DNA of 64,000 nucleotides from Hymenobacter sp. YIM 151500-1 (GTDB taxonomy: Bacteria; Bacteroidota; Bacteroidia; Cytophagales; Hymenobacteraceae). A program made the translations under genes and the position numbers. The DNA lies in the NCBI RefSeq assembly GCF_025979885.1, contig NZ_CP110139.1, positions 4,050,001-4,114,000 of the forward strand, in the 5' to 3' direction. Under the pieces are notes generated by a model. The model had not been told where the DNA came from. It did not search any database and worked only from the letters and a program-made list of their open reading frames with translations. This document shows, in pieces, positions 23,303-31,544 of this stretch. How positions within the stretch are numbered: the first letter of the stretch is position 1; each line of letters begins with the position of its first letter.

Positions 23303-24529
23303 TCACGACTTGTACAGCAGCACAATAGCAAACGAAAACGCCACCAGAATCAGGCCGACCATGAAGATGGTGTAGCTGATGCGGAGCAGGCGGTACTTTT
23401 TGGCCAGCACGTCACCGAGATAGTAGATGTCGGTAATCATGTTGTTGTAGAGCAGGTCTTTGTTGGCCATCAGCTCGCCCATGCCTTCCTGAAAGGCGTC
23501 GAGGCTGAGCTTGGTGAAGTTGCCGAAGAACAGCAGGTTTACGCGGCGGTTGGTGGCTACCTGGGGGCTCTTCTTGAGCCATTTAAAGCTGGTCACGTCG
23601 GGCTGGGCCGAGAGGATGGCCGTTACCACCGAGCCCAGGGCCGTGGCCACCAGCAGGGCCATAGGCACCGCCAGGATGGGGTTGCGGGTAAACGTGCTGG
23701 CGCCCAGCGTGGAGGTTTTGGCGCCGAAGTAGGTAATCAGCACCGACAGGATAACCGAGTTCAGACTGATCATCATGTTGGCCTTGCTGTCGGCCATCTG
23801 CGAGAGGGTGTTGTGGTTGTCGTAGGTGGCCCGAAACATGGTTTCCACCCCGCGCTTGCCCTCGGCAAAGTTGCCGGCTTCTTCCTCCTGCTTCTTTTTC
23901 TTCTTTTTCTCGGCCTTCTTCAGCAGCTCCCGTTGGGCCTTGATGTTCTCCTTGAACTGCTCCTTGTACCGCGCCTTGCCGGCCTCCGAGTAGAACTTGA
24001 TGGACGTGAGAAAGTCCAGCTGCATTTCAGCCCACTCCTCGTTGGAGAAAGTCTTGCCCAGCATTACTTCCCACTCGGTGCGCAGCAGCTCGGCATTGGC
24101 AAAGAAATCCTCCCGGCCCATGTGGCTCATGTCGGCGTCGCGCAGCAGGCGTTGCAGGTCGGTTTCCGGCTTCTCGGTGTGGCAGGTGGCCCGAATCAGG
24201 TCCTGCACCAGCCGGATACGCTCCTCCGGGTAGCCCTGCTGACGCAGCCAGGTAGCGGCCAGCTCCATGCTGCGGTACTCGTGGCCGGCGTAAGCTTCGG
24301 TGTAGCCGGCGTCGTGAAACCAGGCGGCCAGCACCAGCGCCTCCTGGTCGGCCTCAGGCAGGCCGGCGGCCTCGCCCAGGGCCTTGGCCTCTTTCACCAC
24401 CGTGGCCGTGTGCTTGGGCGAGTGGTACACCAGCTGCCGGGGTAGTTTTTCCTCGAAAAGAGCCGTGATGTAGGCTTTGGCCTGCTTGATAATTTCGGCC
24501 TTGGCCGGTTGAAGCGTGATGTTCTCCAT
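23303..24529 (-). CDS. HD phosphohydrolase domain plus PycTM (DUF5706) membrane effector-like domain
   Basis: 408 residues from ATG 24529. Residues about 30-160 form an HD domain with all metal ligands: 'YHSPKHTA', 'AAWFHDAGY', 'GHEYRS' and 'LLRDADMSHMG'. A lysine-rich coiled segment (about 205-220) leads to a C-terminal domain with three hydrophobic stretches ('MMISLNSVILSVLITYFG', 'ILAVPMALLVATALGSVV', 'ISYTIFMVGLILVAFSFA'). That end matches the membrane effector of Pycsar anti-phage systems, which responds to cyclic UMP or CMP. HD-PycTM proteins also occur widely in Bacteroidota away from known cyclases, so a defence role is not certain. Confidence 0.8.
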   Translation of the reverse strand: MENITLQPAKAEIIKQAKAYITALFEEKLPRQLVYHSPKHTATVVKEAKALGEAAGLPEADQEALVLAAWFHDAGYTEAYAGHEYRSMELAATWLRQQGYPEERIRLVQDLIRATCHTEKPETDLQRLLRDADMSHMGREDFFANAELLRTEWEVMLGKTFSNEEWAEMQLDFLTSIKFYSEAGKARYKEQFKENIKAQRELLKKAEKKKKKKQEEEAGNFAEGKRGVETMFRATYDNHNTLSQMADSKANMMISLNSVILSVLITYFGAKTSTLGASTFTRNPILAVPMALLVATALGSVVTAILSAQPDVTSFKWLKKSPQVATNRRVNLLFFGNFTKLSLDAFQEGMGELMANKDLLYNNMITDIYYLGDVLAKKYRLLRISYTIFMVGLILVAFSFAIVLLYKS

Positions 24530-24674
24530 GAGGCGGAAATAGAAGAGGAGCCGGCACCCCGCAGGCCGCCGACCGGTGTAAAACGCGAATCCGCAGGCTA
24601 GGTTGTAGACGCCGGCAGCTAAACGGTAAGCACCTGGCTGGCGTACGGCAGCGCACCGCTTTTCTTAACCTAGC

Positions 24675-24703
24675 TTTGGGGTTGGCCGTATGGTGTAAGT
24701 TTA
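24675..24703 (+). promoter_or_regulatory. Candidate promoter for the metallophosphatase-Omp85 gene
   Basis: TTTG (24675-24678), 17 bases, TAAGTTTA (24696-24703), seven of eight bases of the -7 consensus. The start would be near 24710, about 75 bases before the ATG at 24784. The spacer is at the short end of the known range. Confidence 0.5.
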
Positions 24704-24783
24704 CTGTATTGCTGGCAACTCTCCTGCTCACGTGCTGGTTTACCTACCTAGCACGTTAGGTATTTTCTCTGCAACCCTTCTTT

Positions 24784-27700
24784 ATGCGAAATCATTTCGT
24801 ATCCTGCTGCCTGCTGCTGGCTTTGGCCGGCGGTGCCCTACCGGGGGCCCTGGCGCAGCAGAAGACGCAAACTCCCCATCCTGAACGCCCCAACTACCGC
24901 AACGGCGGCGAAAACTGGACCCAGCGCCCCGCGCCCGACAGCTCCCGCATCCGCTACTCCATCTTTCTAATCGGCGACGTCGGCAAGCCGGAGTTCGAAG
25001 CCAAAGGCGGGGAGCCTTCCCTGAACTACCTGCGCAAGCAAATCCTGGCTGCCGGCGCCAAGAGTGCCACCGTGTATCTCGGCGACAATATCTACGAGTA
25101 CGGCATGCCTGAGCAGGGCGCCGCCGACCGGAAAGAATCGGAGCGCCGCATTGTGGACCAGCTCAAGGTGCTGCGCAACTACGCCGGCGAGAAGTACATG
25201 ATTCCCGGCAACCACGACTGGAAGCAGGGCCGGCGCGGTGCCGTGGAGCAGGTAAACCGCCAGCAGCGCTTCGTGGAGGACTACCTGACCAGCGACTCGG
25301 CGGCCTTTGCCTACACCGGCGACTTCTTCATCCCGCGCGACGCCTGCCCCGGCCCGTTTGAGGTGCGCCTGCAGGATGATGTGCTGCTGATTGGGGTGAA
25401 CTCGCAGTGGTTTCTGCAAACCACCGGCGAGCGGCCCTATGGCGCCAACAGCGGCTGCGGCGTAGCCAACGAAACCGACTTCTTTGTACAGCTCGAAGAC
25501 ATTATTCAGCGCAACAAAGACAAGAACATCATGGTGGTGGGCCACCACCCGCTGTTTTCCGACGGCATCCACGGCGGCTACTTCACCCTGGCCGACCACA
25601 TCTTTCCGCTGTCCATCGTGTTCAAGTACGCCTTCGTGCCGCTGCCGGTCATTGGGTCCATCTACCCGTTTGCCCGCAAGTACGGCGGGGTCAGCCAGGA
25701 TATTCCGCACCCCCTGTACCAGGCCTACAAGAAGGGGATGATGGAAATCTTCAATAAGTACCCCAACGTCATCTACGCCGCTGGGCACGAGCACAACCTG
25801 CAATATTTTAAGTCGGGTGCTACCCACTTCATCGTGAGCGGCTCGGGCTGCAAAACCCAGCACGTGAAGCCCGGCAACGGCGGCGAAGCCACTTTCTCGG
25901 ACAAGGAGAAGGGCTTTGCCCGCGTGAACTACTACGACAACGGCGAGGTCTGGACCGAGTATTACGTGCCCGAAGGTACCGGCCAAACCGGCCGCCTCGT
26001 GTTCCGCACGCCCCTGTACGCCAAGGAAACCCAGCCGGTCGTTCAGCTGGAGCAAACCCAGCAGGTGCGCCGGCCTGGTTTCGGCGACAGCACCATCACC
26101 GTGGCACCCAACCTGCGCTACGCCAAGCGCGGCGGCTTGCACCGCGCCGTGTTCGGGCAGCACTACCGCCAGGAGTGGGCCACGCCGGTGAAGTTCCCGG
26201 TGCTGGACCTGGCCACCGAGAAGGGCGGCCTCACACCCTACCGCATCGGGGGCGGCAAGCAGACGGCTTCCCTGAAAGTGCGCAACGAAGCGGGCCGCAA
26301 CTACACCCTGCGCAGCCTCAACAAGGACCCCTCGGCGGTGCTGCCCGAATCCCTGCGCGAAGGCGCCGCCGCCGACATCTTGCAGGACCAGATTTCGGCT
26401 CAGCACCCGTACTCGGCCATTGCCATTCCGCCCCTGGCTACCGCGGCCGGCATTCTGCACACCAACCCCGAGCTGCGCTACGTGCCCCAGGACCCGTTGC
26501 TGGGTCAGTACCTGGAGCGGTTCGGCAACACGCCCGCCACGCTGGAGGAAGACGCCAAGGACGACCAGAGCGACGTAGCCTCCCTGGGCAACGCCAAGAA
26601 CCTGGTGGGCACCGACCGGGTGTTTGAGCGCATCACCGAGGACAACGACAACCGCGTTAACGAAAAAGCCTTTGCCCGCACCCGCCTGTTCGATATGTGG
26701 ATTGGCGACTGGGACCGGCACGAAGACCAGTGGCGCTGGGCCGAGAAGAAGGACAAGGACGGCGACCGGAAATTCACGGCCGTGCCCGAAGACCGTGACG
26801 TGGCTTTCTTTAAGGGCGACGGACTGCTGCCTTACCTGGCTTCGCGCAAGTGGGCCATTCGCAACTTCCAGAACTTCGGCGACGACTACGCCGACTGGAA
26901 AGGCCTCAACCTGACGGCCCTGGCCAACGACCGGGTGTACCTGGCTTCCGTAACGCAGGAACAGTGGGTGCAGCAGGCTCAGGAGCTGAAAGCCAGCCTG
27001 ACCGACGAGGTAATTGAAAAAGCTTTCCGGGAGCGGTGGCCCAAGGAGATTTACGACCTGCACGGCCCCGAAATCGTGGCTAAGCTCAAGAAGCGCCGCG
27101 ACTTGCTGCCCGAGCTGGCCGCCGACTACTACACCTTGCTCAGTGAGGTGACGGAGGTGAAAGGCTCCAAGAAACGCGAGAAGTTTACGGTGGAGCGCCT
27201 GCCCGAAGGCAAAACCCGTGTAACGGTGCAGAAAATCAACAAGGAAGGACAGCTGACGAAAACCCTGTTTGACCGCACCTTCGACAATAAAACAACCAAG
27301 GAAATCCGCCTCTACGGCTTCGAGGGGCAGGACCGCTACGAGGTAAAGGGTGAAGCCAAGCGCGGCTCGCTGGTGCGCATTATTGCCGGCACCGACCGGG
27401 ACTCCATCGTGGACCGCTCCAACGTGACGGGCCTGAGCCGCCGCTTGCACGTGTACGACGCCGATACGGGCAACGTCATCGTGCCGGGCCGCGACACCCG
27501 CCTGCGCACCGAGCCCGGCATCGACGTGAGCCGCTACGACGTGCACAACCGCTCCGACCGGAAGGACTACACGCTCAACTACCTGGGCCCCACGCTCTAC
27601 TTCGGCTACAACGTGGACGACCGGCTGTTTTTCGGGGGCGGGCTGGTGTACCGCACCTACGGCTTCCGCAAGGCGCCGTATGCCACCGAGCAGAGCCTGG

Positions 27701-28683
27701 CCGCCAACTACTCGCCTTCGCAGCGGGCCTACAACGTGCGCTACCTGGGCCATTTTGTGGATGTGTTTGGTAAAACCGACCTGCGCATAACCGGCCAGCT
27801 CTACGGGCCCCAGCTGCTCTACAACTTCTTCGGGCTGGGCAACGACACGCGCAACGTGCTGGCCGACAACGAGGGCGCCAGGGCACGCGACATCAACCAG
27901 ACCTACCGCATCCGGTTCTCGCGCCTGTACGTAGCGCCTATGCTGGAGCGTGACCTGTTCAGCTTCCTCAAGCTGGGCTTCGGGCCCCAGTACGACCAGG
28001 TGCGGATTGAGCGCAACCCCATCGGGCGCGAAATTGCGCAAGGCCTCGACGCCAGCAACAACGGCGTGAGCGGGGCGGCCGTGGGCATTCGGGCTTCGGA
28101 CTTTGGCCTGAACCGCTACGTGGGTGCCCGCGCCTACCTCGACCTTGATGCCAGCTCCTCGCCCAAAAACCCGCGTATCGGGTTGCGCTGGTATAACTCG
28201 GCGGAGTACAACCGCCAGCTCAACGATGAAAAGCTGAGCTACGGCCGCCTGGCGTCGGAGGTGCGGTTTTACCTCACCCCCAACTTCCCCTTCCAGCTTA
28301 CCTGGGCCGGCCGCCTCGGCGCCAACCGCAACCTGGGCGACTACCGCTTCTTCCAGGCCAACACGCTGGGCGGCACTACCAACCTGCGTGGCTACCGCCG
28401 CACCCGCTTTGCGGGCCGCTCGTCGGTGTACGCCAACGGTGAGGTGCGCATTCAGCTCTTCACTTTCAACGCCTACCTGGTGCCCGGCAAGTTTGGGGTG
28501 CTGGGCCTGGCCGACGCCGCCCGCGTGTACTCCTCCCACGATACCCGCACCGGCCTGCGCGCCTTCCACACGGCCGTGGGCGGTGGCGTGTGGGTCGATA
28601 TTCTCAAGCAAGCCGTTATCAACGCCACCTATTCCGTGGGCGAAGAAAACCTGGTGTTCGTCGGGTTCGATTTCTTATTTTAA
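24784..28683 (+). CDS. Metallophosphatase, kinase-like middle domain and Omp85-type outer-membrane barrel
   Basis: 1299 residues with a signal peptide ending at 'GALPGALAQQ'. Residues about 55-345 are a calcineurin-like phosphoesterase: 'YLGDNIYEYG', 'MIPGNHDWKQ', 'MVVGHHPLFSDG' and 'YAAGHEHNLQ'. Residues about 485-700 resemble an atypical kinase: 'NYTLRSLNKDP' could hold the ATP lysine, and 'IGDWDRHEDQWRW' and 'PEDRDVAFF' look like the catalytic and metal Asp motifs of HipA/FAM20-type folds. From about 925 to the end is a beta barrel like BamA/TamA, ending with a terminal Phe. It is probably exported and anchored in the outer membrane; the substrate is unknown. Confidence 0.82.
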   Translation: MRNHFVSCCLLLALAGGALPGALAQQKTQTPHPERPNYRNGGENWTQRPAPDSSRIRYSIFLIGDVGKPEFEAKGGEPSLNYLRKQILAAGAKSATVYLGDNIYEYGMPEQGAADRKESERRIVDQLKVLRNYAGEKYMIPGNHDWKQGRRGAVEQVNRQQRFVEDYLTSDSAAFAYTGDFFIPRDACPGPFEVRLQDDVLLIGVNSQWFLQTTGERPYGANSGCGVANETDFFVQLEDIIQRNKDKNIMVVGHHPLFSDGIHGGYFTLADHIFPLSIVFKYAFVPLPVIGSIYPFARKYGGVSQDIPHPLYQAYKKGMMEIFNKYPNVIYAAGHEHNLQYFKSGATHFIVSGSGCKTQHVKPGNGGEATFSDKEKGFARVNYYDNGEVWTEYYVPEGTGQTGRLVFRTPLYAKETQPVVQLEQTQQVRRPGFGDSTITVAPNLRYAKRGGLHRAVFGQHYRQEWATPVKFPVLDLATEKGGLTPYRIGGGKQTASLKVRNEAGRNYTLRSLNKDPSAVLPESLREGAAADILQDQISAQHPYSAIAIPPLATAAGILHTNPELRYVPQDPLLGQYLERFGNTPATLEEDAKDDQSDVASLGNAKNLVGTDRVFERITEDNDNRVNEKAFARTRLFDMWIGDWDRHEDQWRWAEKKDKDGDRKFTAVPEDRDVAFFKGDGLLPYLASRKWAIRNFQNFGDDYADWKGLNLTALANDRVYLASVTQEQWVQQAQELKASLTDEVIEKAFRERWPKEIYDLHGPEIVAKLKKRRDLLPELAADYYTLLSEVTEVKGSKKREKFTVERLPEGKTRVTVQKINKEGQLTKTLFDRTFDNKTTKEIRLYGFEGQDRYEVKGEAKRGSLVRIIAGTDRDSIVDRSNVTGLSRRLHVYDADTGNVIVPGRDTRLRTEPGIDVSRYDVHNRSDRKDYTLNYLGPTLYFGYNVDDRLFFGGGLVYRTYGFRKAPYATEQSLAANYSPSQRAYNVRYLGHFVDVFGKTDLRITGQLYGPQLLYNFFGLGNDTRNVLADNEGARARDINQTYRIRFSRLYVAPMLERDLFSFLKLGFGPQYDQVRIERNPIGREIAQGLDASNNGVSGAAVGIRASDFGLNRYVGARAYLDLDASSSPKNPRIGLRWYNSAEYNRQLNDEKLSYGRLASEVRFYLTPNFPFQLTWAGRLGANRNLGDYRFFQANTLGGTTNLRGYRRTRFAGRSSVYANGEVRIQLFTFNAYLVPGKFGVLGLADAARVYSSHDTRTGLRAFHTAVGGGVWVDILKQAVINATYSVGEENLVFVGFDFLF

Positions 28684-28757
28684 CGTGTAGGCAAGCCTAC
28701 TGTCTTCGCCCCAGCCTCTCCCCGCCGGGAAGTGGTGAGGTGAGCTTCAGCAGGCAG

Positions 28758-28815
28758 AAGCCCCAGCGGGCCGCACCCCTCGGTCAACCGACAGGGTGTC
28801 GTCCTGCTGGGGCTT
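28758..28815. repeat. GGGGCGG-type palindrome, probable terminator
   Basis: AAGCCCCAGCGGGCCGCACCC from 28758 without its last base matches the reverse complement ending GCTGGGGCTTT at 28815, with a few mismatches. It follows the Omp85 gene stop by 75 bases and is succeeded by short T runs. Confidence 0.75.
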
Positions 28816-29100
28816 TGCTGTTTTCCTGCCTGGCAATTGGCAGCCAAAGAGCCGCGTACTGGGCCGCAGAAGGTGAAGCAGCTGAAGGCTTTCCATTTCA
28901 TTTTCAGGCCGAATGAAAGGGGGCGGCGAACTGTCCGGGGCTTTAGTGGGTTCGGGGGGTGGTAGCTTAGGCTAGCGTGGGTGTTTTGCGCCGCCCCCAA
29001 GGATAGAATCAGCCGTCTTTGCTCTCATCTTTTTTCTGAAAAAGACGTTAAGGCTTCACTTGGCGTCTTTTCGCTGGATGACTTGCTTCTGTATTTCCTG

Positions 29101-30240
29101 ATGAACTTCGTTTCCGCTCTACTAAGCCGACGCCGCGGCACAATGGCCGCTTCGGTAGCACTGCTGACGACTGTGGCGGCGCATGGCCAAGACCTGCCGG
29201 CCCGCACGCCGGTGTACCCGCCCGCGGCCCCGCTGCCCTCCGATACCACGGCTACTGGCCAGCTAGCCTCAGCCACCAAAGAGTTTGCCAACCCCTCTGT
29301 GGTGGGCATGGGCCCCAGCAAAGGCCTTATTTTTCACTATGAGCGTACCGGCCCTTTCCGGGTGAAGAGTGCCACTCAAGGCGACCGGCCCGTGTTTCCG
29401 TCCGATTCGCGCAACTACCAGGGCCGCGTGAGCGACAACGACCGGTGGGTGATTAAAGCCTACGCCCCGCTCTGGAACCGGCCCCACCTCAAGATGGTGC
29501 TGGGCATCAACTACGAGCGGGAGGAGTTTGAATTTCAGAACCCGCCTACCAACTACTCGCTCTACAACGAGCTGGAAAACCGGGGCCTGAAAACCCTGGG
29601 CTCCCAACTGGTGGTGCTGCGCCCCATCGACGAAACCCGCTGGATACTGGGCCGCGTGAAAGGGGAGCTGAACGGGGATTATTCGTCTAATGAGCTGGAC
29701 CTGAACGACTACCTGCGCATGTCGTACGAGTTTATCTATGGCTGGAAGCGCAGCCCCATGTTTTCGTGGGGTGTGGGCGTGCAAATAGGGTACACGTTTG
29801 GGCGGCGCAGCATCTACCCGGCCATCGTCTACAACCGCACCTTTGACAACCGCTGGGGCGTGGAGTCCATTTTTCCGGCCCGCGTAACGGTACGCTACAA
29901 TGCCTCGCCCCGCTCCCTGTTGTTTGCCGGCTACCAGGTCGATGGTCTCAGCTACCAGATCAGGTTGCGCCAGTCTTTGGCCGGCTCCCCCGACCTGCGA
30001 AGCGTAGAGCTGCGCGAAACCGAGGTGAAGTTCCGGGGCCGTTGGGAGCGGGAGATTTACGACTTCCTGTGGTTTGGCCTGGAAGGTGGCTACCGCTACA
30101 ATCACGCGTTCGACGCCTTCGACCGCCGCAATGGCCGCAGCAAAGTGGTGGATAGCAAGCTGGCCGGCGCTCCTTACGCCAGCCTGGAACTATTTCTGGT
30201 GCCGCCCCGCCGCTTCCTGAAAAAAACAGCCGGACAGTAG
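29101..30240 (+). CDS. Outer-membrane beta-barrel protein, DUF6268-like
   Basis: 379 residues from ATG 29101, which begins a clear signal peptide ('MNFVSALLSRRRGTMAASVA' to 'AAHGQ'); the open frame extends 40 codons upstream without it. The mature part alternates hydrophobic and polar residues as barrel strands do ('RSPMFSWGVGVQIGYTFG', 'RYNASPRSLLFAGYQVDGL') and contains 'VIKAYAPLWNRPHLKMVLG'. The pattern fits the DUF6268 family of Bacteroidota. No transport substrate is known. A strong bidirectional terminator follows. Confidence 0.75.
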   Translation: MNFVSALLSRRRGTMAASVALLTTVAAHGQDLPARTPVYPPAAPLPSDTTATGQLASATKEFANPSVVGMGPSKGLIFHYERTGPFRVKSATQGDRPVFPSDSRNYQGRVSDNDRWVIKAYAPLWNRPHLKMVLGINYEREEFEFQNPPTNYSLYNELENRGLKTLGSQLVVLRPIDETRWILGRVKGELNGDYSSNELDLNDYLRMSYEFIYGWKRSPMFSWGVGVQIGYTFGRRSIYPAIVYNRTFDNRWGVESIFPARVTVRYNASPRSLLFAGYQVDGLSYQIRLRQSLAGSPDLRSVELRETEVKFRGRWEREIYDFLWFGLEGGYRYNHAFDAFDRRNGRSKVVDSKLAGAPYASLELFLVPPRRFLKKTAGQ

Positions 30241-30268
30241 CTCGTCCTCAGCGTTGGTGGGGCCAGGC

Positions 30269-30316
30269 CCACACAAAGGCCGCGCAACGGGGTCCGTTGC
30301 GCGGCCTTTATGTGGG
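30269..30316. terminator. Long bidirectional terminator
   Basis: CCACACAAAGGCCGCGCAAC and onward pairs with GTTGCGCGGCCTTTATGTGG over about 21 base pairs, with the loop GGT and one mismatch. It lies between convergent genes ending at 30240 and 30339. Confidence 0.85.
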
Positions 30317-30338
30317 TTGCGGGGCCAGTGTAGTGTAG

Positions 30339-30806
30339 TCAGGCCGCTTCCTGTGGTGAGCTTTCAGTGAACATGAATGCGGTGGTATCGGCTTCCAGAG
30401 TCGGCTCATCTGCCGGCTCGTCCAGCGTGTTCAGAAACTGGTCGGCTTCCCACAGGTCGGTGAAGTAGCGCACCGGCATGTTCGACTGCTCCACGGCCTG
30501 TTCACTATCAAGGCGGTTGGCCGCGGGTAAGTGTACTTCCGCCACCAGCCGCACGCCGGCGCTTACCAGTATCCGCTGCACCTGCACAGTCTGATCAAAC
30601 AAAAGAGAGTTAGGCTGCTCGTACTCGGACAAGTCGACCAATACCGTAAAATCCGGCTGCACGGCCGATAATGTCTGCTCCCAGTCCGCCAGGAAGTGCG
30701 GCAACTCCTGGGCGGTTTGGATGGGGGCGTAGGGCTTGTAGAAGATTCGGTTTCGTTCGGAGTCGGTGCTGAGCTGATACTCAGACCGAAAGGCAATCAG
30801 GGCCAT
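30339..30806 (-). CDS. Small STAS/SpoIIAA-like protein
   Basis: 155 residues from ATG 30806 (MALIAFRSEYQLS); an ATG four codons upstream is also possible. 'HFLADWEQTLSAVQPDFTVLVDLSEYEQPNSLLFDQTVQVQRILVSAGVRLVAEVHLP' is a strand-helix-strand layout like STAS/SpoIIAA domains (shown by its pieces 'FTVLVDLSEY' and 'VQRILVSAGV'). The acidic tail looks flexible. It resembles the proteins at 31019-31432 and 56891-57286 in size and layout. There is no signal peptide. The role is unknown; possibly a regulatory partner. Confidence 0.6.
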   Translation of the reverse strand: MALIAFRSEYQLSTDSERNRIFYKPYAPIQTAQELPHFLADWEQTLSAVQPDFTVLVDLSEYEQPNSLLFDQTVQVQRILVSAGVRLVAEVHLPAANRLDSEQAVEQSNMPVRYFTDLWEADQFLNTLDEPADEPTLEADTTAFMFTESSPQEAA

Positions 30807-31018
30807 ACGTGCGTACAAGGCGGCTCAGGCGAGCCGTGGAATAACGACAGCCCGCGGGCCAGCTGCCCACGGAAAAAAGATTGGTTTACGAAGGTTTCAC
30901 CCAAGAATTGGGCGATTTTGCGAGAAGGTGCCGCTCGTAGACAGCCTGTCCATAATGAAGCGGCTCTTCAAAGCCAGACGTGGCGTCAGGTAGCGGGGCT
31001 AAGCTGCTGTGGGCAACC

Positions 31019-31432
31019 CTACCGGGCTTGCAGCCATTGCATGGCCGAGCCTTCGTCGCCGAACGTGCCCAGGTCGTAGCCCCGGTCGGTAGCGTAGGCA
31101 GCCTGCACGCTGGCTTGCAGGGCCGGATCGGTGCGCAGGGCCTCTTCGCGGCTGGGCGACACCAGGTAGGCCAGGCGGGGCCGCTGGGGGGCCAGAGCCG
31201 TTACAATCTGGGGCAGCCACTCCTGCGACACCCACCGGGCCACATCGGGCGAGGGGGTGGGGCGGCGGCGCACGTCAATCAGCCACCGCGGGGTGCTGTG
31301 TTGCTCCCCGGCATTGAGCAGGGCCGCGTACTCAGCATGCAACAGGCTGGGCGCGGGCTCATCCAGCCAGCGGGCTACAAAGAGGTGCAAGTCGGCGCGG
31401 TAAAGGAAAGTAAGCGTTGCGGAATAGTACAT
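31019..31432 (-). CDS. Small STAS/SpoIIAA-like protein
   Basis: 137 residues from ATG 31432 (MYYSATLTFLYRADLHL); the frame continues upstream without support. 'LHLFVARWLDEP', 'STPRWLIDVRRRPTPSPD' and 'RPRLAYLVSPSREEAL' give the alternating strand and helix order of SpoIIAA/STAS-like proteins that Hymenobacter encodes in many copies. It is codirectional with the gene at 30339 but 200 bases away. No catalytic motif. Function unknown. Confidence 0.55.
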   Translation of the reverse strand: MYYSATLTFLYRADLHLFVARWLDEPAPSLLHAEYAALLNAGEQHSTPRWLIDVRRRPTPSPDVARWVSQEWLPQIVTALAPQRPRLAYLVSPSREEALRTDPALQASVQAAYATDRGYDLGTFGDEGSAMQWLQAR

Positions 31433-31544
31433 GGGGTTTAGGCGAGTCGGGAACCGGCCCTGCAAGCCTCGCGCCAAAAACAACGGGTGCGGGACAAAGC
31501 CTGCCCCGCACCCGCGTGCTTGTGGTCAAAGGCCTGAAAGAAAG

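Noticed and set aside
24967..28611. A 1214-codon open frame on the minus strand opposite the metallophosphatase-Omp85 gene
   Set aside because: The plus-strand frame has clear domains and a signal peptide. The antisense text is rich in Val, His, Gly and Gln with no motif, as expected for the complement of GC-rich codons.
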